A DNA stretch of 64,000 nt from contig NZ_FPAC01000001.1 of the NCBI RefSeq assembly GCF_900116105.1, positions 2,421,135 to 2,485,134 on the forward strand, in the 5' to 3' direction. The position numbers were made by a program, and so were the translations under genes. This document shows, piece by piece, positions 16,592 to 25,073 of the stretch (position 1 is its first letter; the number at the start of each line of letters is the position of its first letter). The notes under the pieces are model-generated. The model saw only the letters and a list, made by a program, of their open reading frames with translations. It searched no databases and was not told the DNA's origin. Origin of the DNA: Paenibacillus sp. 453mf. GTDB lineage: Bacteria; Bacillota; Bacilli; Paenibacillales; Paenibacillaceae.

Positions 16592-16620
16592 ACATCCCAC
16601 ATATAAAATATGCGGGATGC
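16592..16620 (-). terminator. Hairpin after ppiB
   Basis: GCATCCCGCATAT pairs with ATATGTGGGATGT on the minus strand downstream of ppiB, followed by a mixed T-containing tail. A plausible terminator with a weak U-tract. Confidence 0.5.
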
Positions 16621-16657
16621 CGTAATTTGCTATTGCAACAATTCTAGCAGCCTAAAC

Positions 16658-17101
16658 TTAAGCGTCAAATACGGATACACTCTTCATTTTGTCGCCTTGC
16701 TTCACGCCATCAATGTATTCCATACCTTTGACAACTTTACCAAACACGGTATGAACTCCATCCAAATGCGGCTGCGGCTCATATACGATGAAGAACTGGC
16801 TTCCGCCTGTATTTTTGCCGGCATGTGCCATAGAGAGTACGCCTTTTTCATGCTTCGTTGTGTTTGTTGCCGTTTCACAATCGATGGAGTAACCAGGGCC
16901 GCCTGTACCATTGCCTACTGGGCATCCGCCTTGTGCTACGAAGCCTGGAATTACACGGTGAAAGCTAAGACCGTTGTAAAAACCGCTGTTAGCCAATTTC
17001 TCAAAGTTTGCTACTGTATTTGGTGCTTCTTCTGGCAGGAATTCGATTTCTACGGTTCCGCCATTTTCAAGTTCAATAATTCCTTTTTTCATATGCGTCA
17101 C
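16658..17101 (-). CDS. ppiB: Peptidyl-prolyl cis-trans isomerase, cyclophilin type
   Basis: Cytoplasmic cyclophilin that speeds proline isomerisation during folding. The 147-residue protein has the catalytic [13 protein letters not shown] (Arg in FHRV), [11 protein letters not shown] and a tryptophan-free C-terminal [14 protein letters not shown]. The preferred start may be 17095 or 17101 (MTHMKKG). It lies between lysA and the rib operon as in Bacillus, and apparently forms its own transcription unit. Confidence 0.93.
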   Translation of the reverse strand: MTHMKKGIIELENGGTVEIEFLPEEAPNTVANFEKLANSGFYNGLSFHRVIPGFVAQGGCPVGNGTGGPGYSIDCETATNTTKHEKGVLSMAHAGKNTGGSQFFIVYEPQPHLDGVHTVFGKVVKGMEYIDGVKQGDKMKSVSVFDA

Positions 17102-17249
17102 TTCCTTTTAACTATTTTCTAAGGCAGACCAATGGTATGTACATAAGCCTTGTCCTTAATTCATGCATCACTATCTGATTGTATCTACTTTGACTTCAAT
17201 TTGCAATTATTCGTAGGCTTCTGAGCAGGAACCATGTCAGCCCGATGTA

Positions 17250-17302
17250 AAAAAACACTCCCCCAAGCCGTTGATCTAGACACAGCAGCTTGCAGAGAGT
17301 GA
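17250..17302 (-). terminator. Intrinsic terminator after lysA
   Basis: Minus-strand CACTC...GCAAGC pairs with GCTTG...GAGTG across a loop of about 19 nt and is followed by seven T. Confidence 0.75.
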
Positions 17303-17341
17303 ATAAAAATGTTAGCTGATTCAATGAGTTATAAAATGGAT

Positions 17342-18673
17342 TCAGCTGTTAATTGTTTGTTTGCTGATTCTCGCCGGAATGATATCGTTACGCACGATAT
17401 CTTCATGACTTTCGCGGCGAACAACGAGATCACATTCACCGTTCTGAACGAAGACAACGGCTGGACGACGTATCCGGTTGTAATTGCTAGACATGGAATA
17501 GTTATAAGCACCTGTGCAGGATACTGCCAGCAGATCACCTGTTTCCACCTGAGGAAGCTCTAAATCCCAAATCAGCATATCTCCGCTCTCACATGCCTTC
17601 CCTGCAATAGAGACGGTCTCTTCTGTTGCTTCATTCGCGCGGTTAGCCAGTATCGCTTCGTATTTGGAATCGTAGAGAGCTGGACGCGGGTTATCTGTCA
17701 TGCCTCCATCCACCGATACATACTTGCGTACACCAGGGATGTTCTTAACTGCTCCAACCGTATACAACGTTGTACCGGCTTCGCCTACCATGCTGCGGCC
17801 CGGCTCAACCCATATTTCCGGAAGCTCTTCGCCAATACCTGCAAAATGAAGCTTAACTCCATCCGTAATTGCCTTGACATACTGGGATACCTGAAGTGGT
17901 GTATCTCCTTCGAAGTAACGGATACCAAAACCGCCGCCAAGATTGACAACCTGGAACACAACGTTCAGTTTACTCTTCACTTCTTTGGTAAAAGAAGCGA
18001 CCCGCTCTATGGCCATTTGGAAGCCTTCCACTTCGAAGATCTGGGAACCAATGTGGGAGTGGAGTCCAAGGAGCTTAAGGTTCGGCTGCTTCAATGCCTG
18101 TTCTATGGCTTCAAAGGCAGCTCCGTTTCCGATATCAAACCCGAATTTCGAGTCGGTTTGTCCAGTGGAAATATACTCATGCGTATGAGCTTCAACACCC
18201 GGAGTTACGCGTAGTAAGATATTAACCTGTTGATTCTTCTCACTAGCCATCGCTTGAAGCAATTGAAGTTCTACAAGATTGTCCACGACGAAGCAGCCGA
18301 TGCGCGCATCTAGCGCCATTTCAATTTCATTCGGCGTTTTGTTGTTCCCGTGAAAGTGAATGCGCTCCGTCGGAAATCCAGCCAGCAGCGCTGTGTAAAG
18401 CTCTCCATCCGAGACAACATCCAGAGATAGACCTTCCTGCTCGGCAAGTGCGCACATGGCCGTTACGCTGAACGCCTTGCTCGCATAAGCTACCTGAAAT
18501 TTCAGACCTGAGGCTCTGAATGCGTCCATATATTCTCTAGCCCGCTTGCGGACAAGTATTTCATCAACGATATATAGTGGAGTCCCATATTCTTCTTTGA
18601 GTTGAACTGTATCGCATCCACCAATTTCGAGATGTCCTAAATCATTAATTTTGCTAGTACCGTGTAAATACAT
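17342..18673 (-). CDS. lysA: Diaminopimelate decarboxylase
   Basis: PLP enzyme that makes L-lysine from meso-diaminopimelate, the last lysine step. It has 443 residues. The PLP-binding lysine is in QVAYASKAFS, with HFHGNNKT, LGLHSHIGSQ, LGGGFGI (phosphate binding) and EPGRSMVGEAG; the catalytic cysteine is in GKACESGDML. Downstream of the spoVA group as in B. subtilis. In spore formers it balances DAP use between lysine, peptidoglycan and dipicolinate. Confidence 0.96.
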   Translation of the reverse strand: MYLHGTSKINDLGHLEIGGCDTVQLKEEYGTPLYIVDEILVRKRAREYMDAFRASGLKFQVAYASKAFSVTAMCALAEQEGLSLDVVSDGELYTALLAGFPTERIHFHGNNKTPNEIEMALDARIGCFVVDNLVELQLLQAMASEKNQQVNILLRVTPGVEAHTHEYISTGQTDSKFGFDIGNGAAFEAIEQALKQPNLKLLGLHSHIGSQIFEVEGFQMAIERVASFTKEVKSKLNVVFQVVNLGGGFGIRYFEGDTPLQVSQYVKAITDGVKLHFAGIGEELPEIWVEPGRSMVGEAGTTLYTVGAVKNIPGVRKYVSVDGGMTDNPRPALYDSKYEAILANRANEATEETVSIAGKACESGDMLIWDLELPQVETGDLLAVSCTGAYNYSMSSNYNRIRRPAVVFVQNGECDLVVRRESHEDIVRNDIIPARISKQTINS

Positions 18674-18822
18674 AATTCGCTAGTCCTCCACTTTTCCTGG
18701 AATGAAAAAAGATTCCATCGAACTTTACATCAGTATAGCAGACTCTTGTTTTTGATAGAAATGGATTATTCGGCAGATCATTTGTATTATATTCATGGAC
18801 ACAAGCCTTATAGCTGTTGGCT

Positions 18823-20382
18823 TTAGGGCATCTTTGTATTATCCCTAGGCTTGTTAAACGAAGGTCTCTTCTTATTTGTTAGCACTGGGGAACGAACGAA
18901 TGTGGCAACCAGCCCCTTTGCATTAAAGGGTATAAATGGCCACAGATAGGACGAATTGTAAGATCGATGCAGTGCTAGTCCAATAATGATCGCAGTGGTC
19001 CCAACCACCAGCCCAGGCACTTTAAAGATAGCCACGAGTACGAGTAGAATCAGTCTGACCATACGATTTGCCAGCCCAAGCTCATAGCTTGGGGTTGCGA
19101 ACATCCCAATCGCTGCTACCGCCATATACAGCAGAACCTCATTAACGAACAAGCCTGCCTTTACCGCTACATCCCCGACTAATATAGCCGCAATAAGACC
19201 CATTGCCGAGGCAAGCGGTGTTGGTGTATGGACGGCGGCCATTCGCATTAAATCTATCCCCAATTCTACGATGAGAAATTGCAGTATGATCGGAAGCTTT
19301 ACATTTTCCTGAGGACCAATAATGTCCAGTCCCTCCGGTTTCAATCCAGGATCAATCACAAACAGCATCCATAAAGGAAGCAAGAACAACGAGGCTAATA
19401 TCCCTATGAGTCTTACTATCCGCAAATAAGAACCCATGAACGGTGTCTGTCTATTCTCTTCGGCATGCTGACACAGATCAAAGAAGGTCGTAGGCATAAT
19501 CATAACACTAGGGGAAGTATCCACGAACAGTACTACTCTGCCCTCAAGCAAATGGGAAGCAACCGAATCTGGACGCTCTGAATAACGAACAAGTGGATAC
19601 GGATGCCAACCTCGATTAATGATGATTTCCTCAAGCTGCTTATCGGCAAGCGGAATACCATCAATATCAATGCTCTCAATTTTTTTGCGGATCGTCTCAA
19701 CCTGAACCTTGTCCACGATATCGTCAATATAAGCAAGGCACACATCTGTTTTGGTTCTTTCCCCGACTCGAAACAGCTCCAGTTTAAATCCGGGGTCATG
19801 CAGCCGTCTGCGGACAAGAGACACATTGGTCAGCATCGTTTCTGTAAACCCGTCTCTGGCTCCCCTGACGACTCTCTCTAATGAAGGTTCTTCAGGACCG
19901 CGCGAAGGATAACTACGGGTGTCAATGATCAGCGCTGTTGTTTCGCCTTCCACAAAGAAGACGCTCATGCCGCTCATTGCCTGGATGAAGGCTTCGCTAA
20001 GTTTCGTTACCTTGGATACTTGGATATGGGGAATGTAGAACTCAAAGTACTTTTCCAGAGCATCAGAAGACATCTCATCCTCGGGCACATAGGACAGCCT
20101 TTTTAAAATTTCAGTCAGAATCGTATCTTTGGAAAGTCCAGTTATGAACAAAAGCCCGGTATGACGCCCACCAAAGGTCATCTCACGGAAATTGACATCA
20201 AAGCTTTCTCCAAAGCCCATCACATACTTGAGCGTGTTCCGCAGTACGTCAAAATCCGGATCAATGACGTCCTCATTCTGCCAATATTGAATCGATTCCT
20301 CAATGGAATCTGACATTTCTCTTTCCTTTTTTTCTTGGAGCTGCTTCTCTTCTTCAGTCATTTGTTGCGATTCATCTGACAT
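18823..20382 (-). CDS. spoVAF: Stage V sporulation protein AF (GerA-family membrane protein)
   Basis: GerA-type spore membrane protein associated with germination and the SpoVA dipicolinate channel. The hydrophilic N-terminal half shows ERVVRGARDGFTETMLTNVS and RRRLHDPGFKLELFRVG. Several membrane segments follow between about 330 and 500, and the end is basic and Pro-rich. The start is uncertain: ATG at 20382 (MSDESQQ) has GGAGG 15 nt upstream, while 20418 has none. It directly follows spoVAB; spoVAC, AD and AE, normally between them, are absent here. Confidence 0.9.
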   Translation of the reverse strand: MSDESQQMTEEEKQLQEKKEREMSDSIEESIQYWQNEDVIDPDFDVLRNTLKYVMGFGESFDVNFREMTFGGRHTGLLFITGLSKDTILTEILKRLSYVPEDEMSSDALEKYFEFYIPHIQVSKVTKLSEAFIQAMSGMSVFFVEGETTALIIDTRSYPSRGPEEPSLERVVRGARDGFTETMLTNVSLVRRRLHDPGFKLELFRVGERTKTDVCLAYIDDIVDKVQVETIRKKIESIDIDGIPLADKQLEEIIINRGWHPYPLVRYSERPDSVASHLLEGRVVLFVDTSPSVMIMPTTFFDLCQHAEENRQTPFMGSYLRIVRLIGILASLFLLPLWMLFVIDPGLKPEGLDIIGPQENVKLPIILQFLIVELGIDLMRMAAVHTPTPLASAMGLIAAILVGDVAVKAGLFVNEVLLYMAVAAIGMFATPSYELGLANRMVRLILLVLVAIFKVPGLVVGTTAIIIGLALHRSYNSSYLWPFIPFNAKGLVATFVRSPVLTNKKRPSFNKPRDNTKMP

Positions 20383-20425
20383 TTTATTCTTGATGCCTCC
20401 TACTTCTGTTGTATGCATTCAGCTG

Positions 20426-20851
20426 TTATCTGGTGTACACAAACCAATCAAATAATGAACCGGCTACCTTACCGAATACCATAGCCATTAGTAATCCAAA
20501 TAAATAAGATTTCATTCCCAGTCTCTTGGCAAGTATGGGCAGGACGTTCAATACCTCAGTTAAGGCTGCCGCCAGCAAACCGATAAATATACCGCATAGC
20601 AGACCTACGAATATCGAGATAATCGGGAGACCATATACTTTCAGATTCCATAAGTCAGCGACTGTACCAATGAATGAACCGGCAATCATTGCACCTTCAT
20701 AGGCGTAAGCCTTGTCATACGAGCGTGTAAGCTGTGCTAAGCGCGGGATCATGTCCAGCACGATGAAGAGAGCAATGACTCCACTCCCTACAGCGATTCC
20801 TGATGCAATACCCAGTACAATCAGTATGCAGCCGTCCAGAACCGTCATCAT
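20426..20851 (-). CDS. spoVAB: Stage V sporulation protein AB
   Basis: Small integral membrane protein of the SpoVA set, which moves dipicolinate across the inner spore membrane. It has 141 residues with four or five membrane segments and the family stretch GIAVGSGVIALFIVLDMIPRL. The start shares a base with the spoVAA stop (TAATG), indicating translational coupling. Six nt after its stop the frame of spoVAF opens. Confidence 0.92.
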   Translation of the reverse strand: MMTVLDGCILIVLGIASGIAVGSGVIALFIVLDMIPRLAQLTRSYDKAYAYEGAMIAGSFIGTVADLWNLKVYGLPIISIFVGLLCGIFIGLLAAALTEVLNVLPILAKRLGMKSYLFGLLMAMVFGKVAGSLFDWFVYTR

Positions 20852-21495
20852 TATTTTTGACCTGAAGGAGCATGCTCTTTTTTGATTCGCTCGTACTCTT
20901 CATTAACTGCATATTGATCAACATTTTGCTGATACAGGTACATCTCGACCTCCAGCGGAGTAGGCTCATCATTCCATTTCTTCTTGAACAAATGATTAAA
21001 AAAAACAGCCATGCCAAAACCGATACCAATGGAGTATGCTGTCTGGAACAAGTAAGGATTCTCATCCCGATATCCCGTCAGCATTTCAACAATTCGAATA
21101 TGCACTTCTTTCATGTTTACATCAGCGTGAAAATTCATAATGGTCAGCGCTGAGCCAAAAAAAAGCAGCAGCCAAACAAGCACAAACAGCGATTTGGACG
21201 GCGGCCGATCATGAGGGATCAGCTCAACAAGCGTATGGCTGCTGCCTAGTGTTTCAATCGTTGCTCCTGGCACAATCTCCTTTATTCGCCCAATGATCTG
21301 AAGAACATCAACTAGCAGCAGGCTCCCGTCCTTTTTCTCAGTCTGCAGCAGCTCCGCTTCCAGCACCTTGTCTTCTAATCCAGGCGGATCTGAGAGCACA
21401 TGTGCCACATGTCTGATCGTAAGTGTTATACCAAGCTTTATTTTGATCCGGCTATGCAGCCTTACATAAATGATAGGAGTGGATGGTACGGTCAT
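20851..21495 (-). CDS. spoVAA: Stage V sporulation protein AA
   Basis: First gene of the spoVA operon. The product has 214 residues with a soluble N-terminal domain (YVRLHSRIKIKLGITLTIRH) and two membrane segments near 105-125 and 150-170. GGTGAGG precedes the ATG. A terminator lies between sigF and this gene, so a forespore-specific promoter in the roughly 165-nt gap is likely, as in B. subtilis (SigG); I did not define it. Confidence 0.92.
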   Translation of the reverse strand: MTVPSTPIIYVRLHSRIKIKLGITLTIRHVAHVLSDPPGLEDKVLEAELLQTEKKDGSLLLVDVLQIIGRIKEIVPGATIETLGSSHTLVELIPHDRPPSKSLFVLVWLLLFFGSALTIMNFHADVNMKEVHIRIVEMLTGYRDENPYLFQTAYSIGIGFGMAVFFNHLFKKKWNDEPTPLEVEMYLYQQNVDQYAVNEEYERIKKEHAPSGQK

Positions 21496-21591
21496 CCTAA
21501 CCTCACCCCTTTATACTGTGAAATTATTCATAGTATGGAGACTCCTCCTCTTTTCTATTCCCTCTGAGATGGATATCAAGATAAATCAAAA

Positions 21592-21626
21592 AAAGAGCCT
21601 TTTCTCTGACGAGAAAAAGACTCTTA
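21592..21626 (-). terminator. Intrinsic terminator after sigF
   Basis: Minus-strand AAGAGTC-TTTTTCTC pairs with GAGAAAA-GGCTCTT and is followed by a long T-run. Confidence 0.85.
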
Positions 21627-21661
21627 TATCATGTTTATTCATTGTTATATGCATTTTGTAT

Positions 21662-22417
21662 TTACTGAGCAATTTGTTCACGGATAATCTGCAGTATTTT
21701 CTTCTCCAATCTGGACACTTGAACTTGCGAAATGCCCAGCCTTGCCGCTACTTCAGATTGCGTCTGATCCTTGTAATACCTCAGATAGACGATCAGTCGC
21801 TCCCGCTCAGACAGATTTCCAATGGCCTCATTAAGTGCCATCTTGTCAAACCAACGCTCTTGTGATTCATCTGCAATTTGATCCATAAGCGTAATCGGGT
21901 CCCCGTCATTCTCAAATACCGTCTCGTGAATGGAAGTGGGAGGCTTATTTGCTTCCTGAGCGAATACAACCTCCTCAGGGGTAATTCCCAGCTCGTCTGC
22001 AACCTCCTTGATGGTGGGCAGCCTGTCTAAATATTTAGAGAGCTCATCTTTCTTCTTGCGAACCTTGTTGGCGGTCTCTTTCAGGGAACGGCTGACCTTC
22101 AGCGTTCCATCATCACGAAGGAAACGCTGAATCTCGCCGATAATCATGGGAACCGCATAAGTCGAAAATTTGACATCGTAGCTGAGATCAAATTTATCTA
22201 CGGATTTGAGGAGCCCGATGCAGCCGATCTGAAACAGATCCTCCGGCTCGTATCCCCGGTTCATGAACCGCTGAACGACAGACCATACAAGACGTATGTT
22301 ACAATTGACAAGCGTGTCACGCGCCACCTGGTCTCCGCTTTGGGAAAGAGCGATAAGACGCTTGACTTCCGCATCTTCCAGATACGTATGTGAAGTTTGT
22401 TTCGCTTCTGCTTCCAT
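21662..22417 (-). CDS. sigF: Forespore sigma factor SigF
   Basis: First compartment-specific sigma factor of sporulation, active in the forespore. It has 251 residues. Region 2 shows DLFQIGCIGLLKSVDKFDLS and FSTYAVPMIIGEIQRFLRDDG. Region 3 follows (LPTIKEVADELGITPEEV), and region 4 has the helix-turn-helix QSEVAARLGISQVQVSRLEK. It follows spoIIAB by 11 nt. It is held inactive by SpoIIAB and released by dephosphorylated SpoIIAA. Confidence 0.97.
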   Translation of the reverse strand: MEAEAKQTSHTYLEDAEVKRLIALSQSGDQVARDTLVNCNIRLVWSVVQRFMNRGYEPEDLFQIGCIGLLKSVDKFDLSYDVKFSTYAVPMIIGEIQRFLRDDGTLKVSRSLKETANKVRKKKDELSKYLDRLPTIKEVADELGITPEEVVFAQEANKPPTSIHETVFENDGDPITLMDQIADESQERWFDKMALNEAIGNLSERERLIVYLRYYKDQTQSEVAARLGISQVQVSRLEKKILQIIREQIAQ

Positions 22418-22428
22418 AGGTCCAACCC

Positions 22429-22884
22429 CTAATTATACAGTGCTTTCTTGGATTCTATCCGTTTCTTCATCATGATCGAAGTACCTCGCCCAGGCTCGCT
22501 CACCACTTCACATTCATCCATAAAATTTTCCATTATTGTGAATCCCATACCAGAGCGCTCCAGCTCAGGCTTAGAGGTGTACAGAGGCTGCTTCGCCAGC
22601 TCCAAATCCTCAATTCCCTGACCCTGGTCTTCAATGACAAGTGTGATCATGTCTCCAACAATTTCAGCCTTAATGGTTACAATTCCCGCAGAGTCATTGT
22701 TATAACCATGGATGATGCTGTTCGTCACGGCCTCAGATACGACCGTTTTCAAATCACTCAGCTCGTCCATCGTCGGGTCCAGCTGAGAAATAAAGGATGC
22801 CACCGCCACTCTCGCGAACGATTCATTCTCCGACTTGGCAGCAAACTGCAAATTCATAAAATTCGATAGCTGCTCGCTACTCAT
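22429..22884 (-). CDS. spoIIAB: Anti-sigma F factor / serine kinase SpoIIAB
   Basis: GHKL-type kinase that binds SigF and phosphorylates SpoIIAA. The 151 residues include the N-box [14 protein letters not shown], the G1 box [12 protein letters not shown] and the [12 protein letters not shown] lid region. It overlaps spoIIAA by 4 nt (ATGA-type), so the proteins are produced stoichiometrically. Confidence 0.96.
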   Translation of the reverse strand: MSSEQLSNFMNLQFAAKSENESFARVAVASFISQLDPTMDELSDLKTVVSEAVTNSIIHGYNNDSAGIVTIKAEIVGDMITLVIEDQGQGIEDLELAKQPLYTSKPELERSGMGFTIMENFMDECEVVSEPGRGTSIMMKKRIESKKALYN

Positions 22885-23234
22885 GAGACCACCTCCAGAT
22901 CCGAGAGGGCGCTTCCCTCGTTTTCGAACACCGGCATGATTTTGAACAAGCCTGACATTTCAAGCAAACGATATACAGCAGGATTTGCTCCAGATATGAC
23001 CATTTTTCCACCTTTATGATGTATCAACTTATAGCGTCCAAGAATGACACCAAGTCCTGAACTGTCCATAAAGTCAAGGTCTTTCAAACTGAGAATCAGA
23101 TGCTTGCTGTTCTGCCTTGCAATCGCTTCATCCATCTGAAGGCGAACCAGATCTGCTGTGTGGTGATCGAGCTCCCCCGATAATCGTACAATAAGCACCC
23201 CGTGTGCATATTCCATACTGACCTGTAAATTCAT
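22881..23234 (-). CDS. spoIIAA: Anti-anti-sigma factor SpoIIAA
   Basis: STAS-domain protein that in its unphosphorylated form displaces SigF from SpoIIAB. It has 117 residues with the target serine in [17 protein letters not shown] and the N-terminal [19 protein letters not shown] precedes the ATG. A Spo0A/SigH-type promoter candidate lies just upstream. Confidence 0.96.
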   Translation of the reverse strand: MNLQVSMEYAHGVLIVRLSGELDHHTADLVRLQMDEAIARQNSKHLILSLKDLDFMDSSGLGVILGRYKLIHHKGGKMVISGANPAVYRLLEMSGLFKIMPVFENEGSALSDLEVVS

Positions 23235-23267
23235 GCTTGCTCACTCTCCTCCCTGTCATGACCAACC

Positions 23268-23305
23268 ATTTCTACGCCGATTTACAGCTTTCCTGCACTC
23301 CGACA
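23268..23305 (-). promoter_or_regulatory. Candidate SigH-type promoter with 0A-like box for spoIIA
   Basis: On the minus strand AGGAAAGC (23287-23294) and GTAGAAAT (about 23268-23275) resemble a SigH promoter. TGTCGGA (23299-23305) matches the 0A box TGTCGAA at six of seven positions just upstream. In B. subtilis spoIIA is driven by Spo0A-P and SigH from this place, between dacF and spoIIAA. Confidence 0.45.
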
Positions 23306-23347
23306 AAACTAGAAGAAAAGTCTCATGAATCAACAAACTTGCTTATT

Positions 23348-24535
23348 TTAGCGGAAAAGATCAGAGGTTGTCCGTTTAAAGAGCTTCCAGAAGCCTGCTT
23401 TTTCAACGTCTACCGCGGCTGTAATATCAAATTCCTTCAGCACCTTGCTATCCTGGGATACAACGAGCTTGCCCAGCACCTGGCCCTTTTTGATCGGGGC
23501 CTTGATTTCGGTAGGAACGGTCAGCTGCTGCGTGGTCTCTCCGGCGCTGCCTTTTCTCATAAGCACACTGTAAGGTACTTCGGCCACCAATTCCAGCTCT
23601 TTGATGTTTCCTTTCTCAATGTTCACTTTACCGATAACGTCCCCTTGTTTATATATAGGCTTCATCGTATATTGTGAAAAGGCGTAATCGAACATATTCG
23701 ACACTTCGCTGTTTCTCGTCTTCGTGTTAGGCTCACCCAGCACAACGGCTACCACACGCATACCATCCTTCATCGCTGTGGCGGATAAGCAAAATTTGGC
23801 TTCAGAGGTATAGCCCGTCTTCAGGCCGTCGGCACCGGTATAGAAACGTACAAGCTTGTTGGTGTTCACGAGCCAGAACGGCTTGGCAGTGTCTTTCCGC
23901 AGATAGTCCTGATAGGCTCCGGTATATTTGGTAATGTCTTTATGTTTAAGCAGCTCTCTGCTCATAATAGCAATATCATGTGCTGAAGAATAATGATTCT
24001 CTACCGGAAGACCATTGCAATTGGCAAAATGAGTATCATTCATGCCCAGCTCTTTTGCCCGATCATTCATCATCTGCACAAACGCTTCTTCAGAGCCGGC
24101 AATTTTCTCAGCCATAGCTACAGAAGCATCATTTCCAGATGCCATGGCAATGCCCTTTAACATCTCATCCACGGTCATCTCTTCGCCCGATTCCAGGAAA
24201 ATTTGAGATCCACCCATGGAAGAGGCATATTCACTCGTTCGAACCTTGTCAGTCCACTTCAGCTTACCGGAATCAATTGCTTCCATCGTTAACAGCATGG
24301 TCATAATCTTCGTGATACTGGCAGGAGGCAATTTCTCATGGCCATTCTTCTCATAAATAATGGTTCCAGTATCCGCATCCAGCATGACCGCTGATTTTGC
24401 ATTTTGCGCAAGATCCACTGCCGGAGTCGTATTCTCCGTTTTCGGTCCTACAGGCTCTTCCGCATATGCGCTGCTTGGAACGATCAGTGCGGCCGATAGC
24501 ATCATAGCGGTCAGCAGCCTTACTCCTTGTTTCAT
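23348..24535 (-). CDS. dacF: D-alanyl-D-alanine carboxypeptidase DacF
   Basis: Secreted low-molecular-mass penicillin-binding protein, in Bacillus expressed in the forespore to limit cortex cross-linking. A signal peptide (about 1-25, ending AYA) is followed by S73-I-T-K76, SGN at 133-135 and KTG at 239-241. The C-terminal beta domain ends in an amphipathic helix (WKLFKRTTSDLFR). 395 residues. Its place immediately upstream of spoIIAA is the B. subtilis dacF position. AGGAGG lies before the ATG. Confidence 0.92.
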   Translation of the reverse strand: MKQGVRLLTAMMLSAALIVPSSAYAEEPVGPKTENTTPAVDLAQNAKSAVMLDADTGTIIYEKNGHEKLPPASITKIMTMLLTMEAIDSGKLKWTDKVRTSEYASSMGGSQIFLESGEEMTVDEMLKGIAMASGNDASVAMAEKIAGSEEAFVQMMNDRAKELGMNDTHFANCNGLPVENHYSSAHDIAIMSRELLKHKDITKYTGAYQDYLRKDTAKPFWLVNTNKLVRFYTGADGLKTGYTSEAKFCLSATAMKDGMRVVAVVLGEPNTKTRNSEVSNMFDYAFSQYTMKPIYKQGDVIGKVNIEKGNIKELELVAEVPYSVLMRKGSAGETTQQLTVPTEIKAPIKKGQVLGKLVVSQDSKVLKEFDITAAVDVEKAGFWKLFKRTTSDLFR

Positions 24536-25004
24536 GGCAATATTATCCTCCTCATGTGAATGCTACATTGTAGCTTGAATCGTTATACTGCTAATCATTG
24601 TCGTCAAGAATCCTCCAAATTATTCCTAGTCTGTATAATGAAAAATAGCAGTGCCTTCAATTACAAGATAATGAACTGGACATAAGGGGTAAGTACAATG
24701 AAGAGGTTCGCACTAGGTGGTTTGAGGGCTCATAACACAAAGCCTGACCCTCCTTGCTGACGCAGGACACACGCTAAGCGCCGGAATCGCGCTGGCACTC
24801 GCTCTTTTTGCACGAAAGATGCAATTGAAGGTTAAATGTGAAGACAGAGCTTTTTAAGTCATGAATGACTCACGATATCAAAAAGAAGCTGGAGGGACAG
24901 TAATATTGCCCTTCAGCTTCTTTTTGCGTTTATATCTAATTATCAGACAAAATATATTCAATCTAACACCTCCTTAACATTTAAACAAATTAGTTTACAT
25001 TCTA
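24536..25004. other. Intergenic stretch without a recognisable gene
   Basis: About 470 nt between dacF and the receptor gene. It contains a TATAAT (24634-24639, plus strand) without a clear -35, a 20-codon open frame at 24698-24760 preceded by AAGGGGT, a hairpin around the GCGCC/GCGCT repeats near 24775-24800, and the strong terminator at 24880-24926. No protein homology is apparent. A short RNA between the -10 and the terminator is possible but unsupported. Confidence 0.4.
24880..24926. terminator. Strong bidirectional terminator hairpin
   Basis: AAAAGAAGCTG-AGGG pairs with CCCT-CAGCTTCTTTTT, with A-run on one side and T-run on the other. It isolates the receptor cassette from sequence upstream. 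Confidence 0.85.
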
Positions 25005-25031
25005 TTGACCTACTGAATTTTGTAATGTAAA
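24994..25031 (+). promoter_or_regulatory. Inverted repeat overlapping the receptor promoter (candidate operator)
   Basis: TTTACATT (24994-25001) and AATGTAAA (25024-25031) form a perfect 8-bp inverted repeat separated by 22 nt. The left arm is just upstream of the -35 and the right arm overlaps the -10. The placement suits a repressor or autoregulator binding site. Confidence 0.5.
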
Positions 25032-25033
25032 AT
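25005..25033 (+). promoter_or_regulatory. Sigma-A-type promoter of the receptor/peptide cassette
   Basis: TTGACC (25005-25010) and TAAAAT (25028-25033) with a 17-nt spacer, about 40 nt before the receptor ATG. Confidence 0.75.
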
Positions 25034-25073
25034 AAAGTAAATTATATGAAATTATTGGTAAGGAGAGGGAGTA

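Noticed and set aside
24698..24760. 20-codon ORF with AAGGGGT upstream
   Set aside because: Product has no secretory or other recognisable pattern and the region shows no further support; likely chance.
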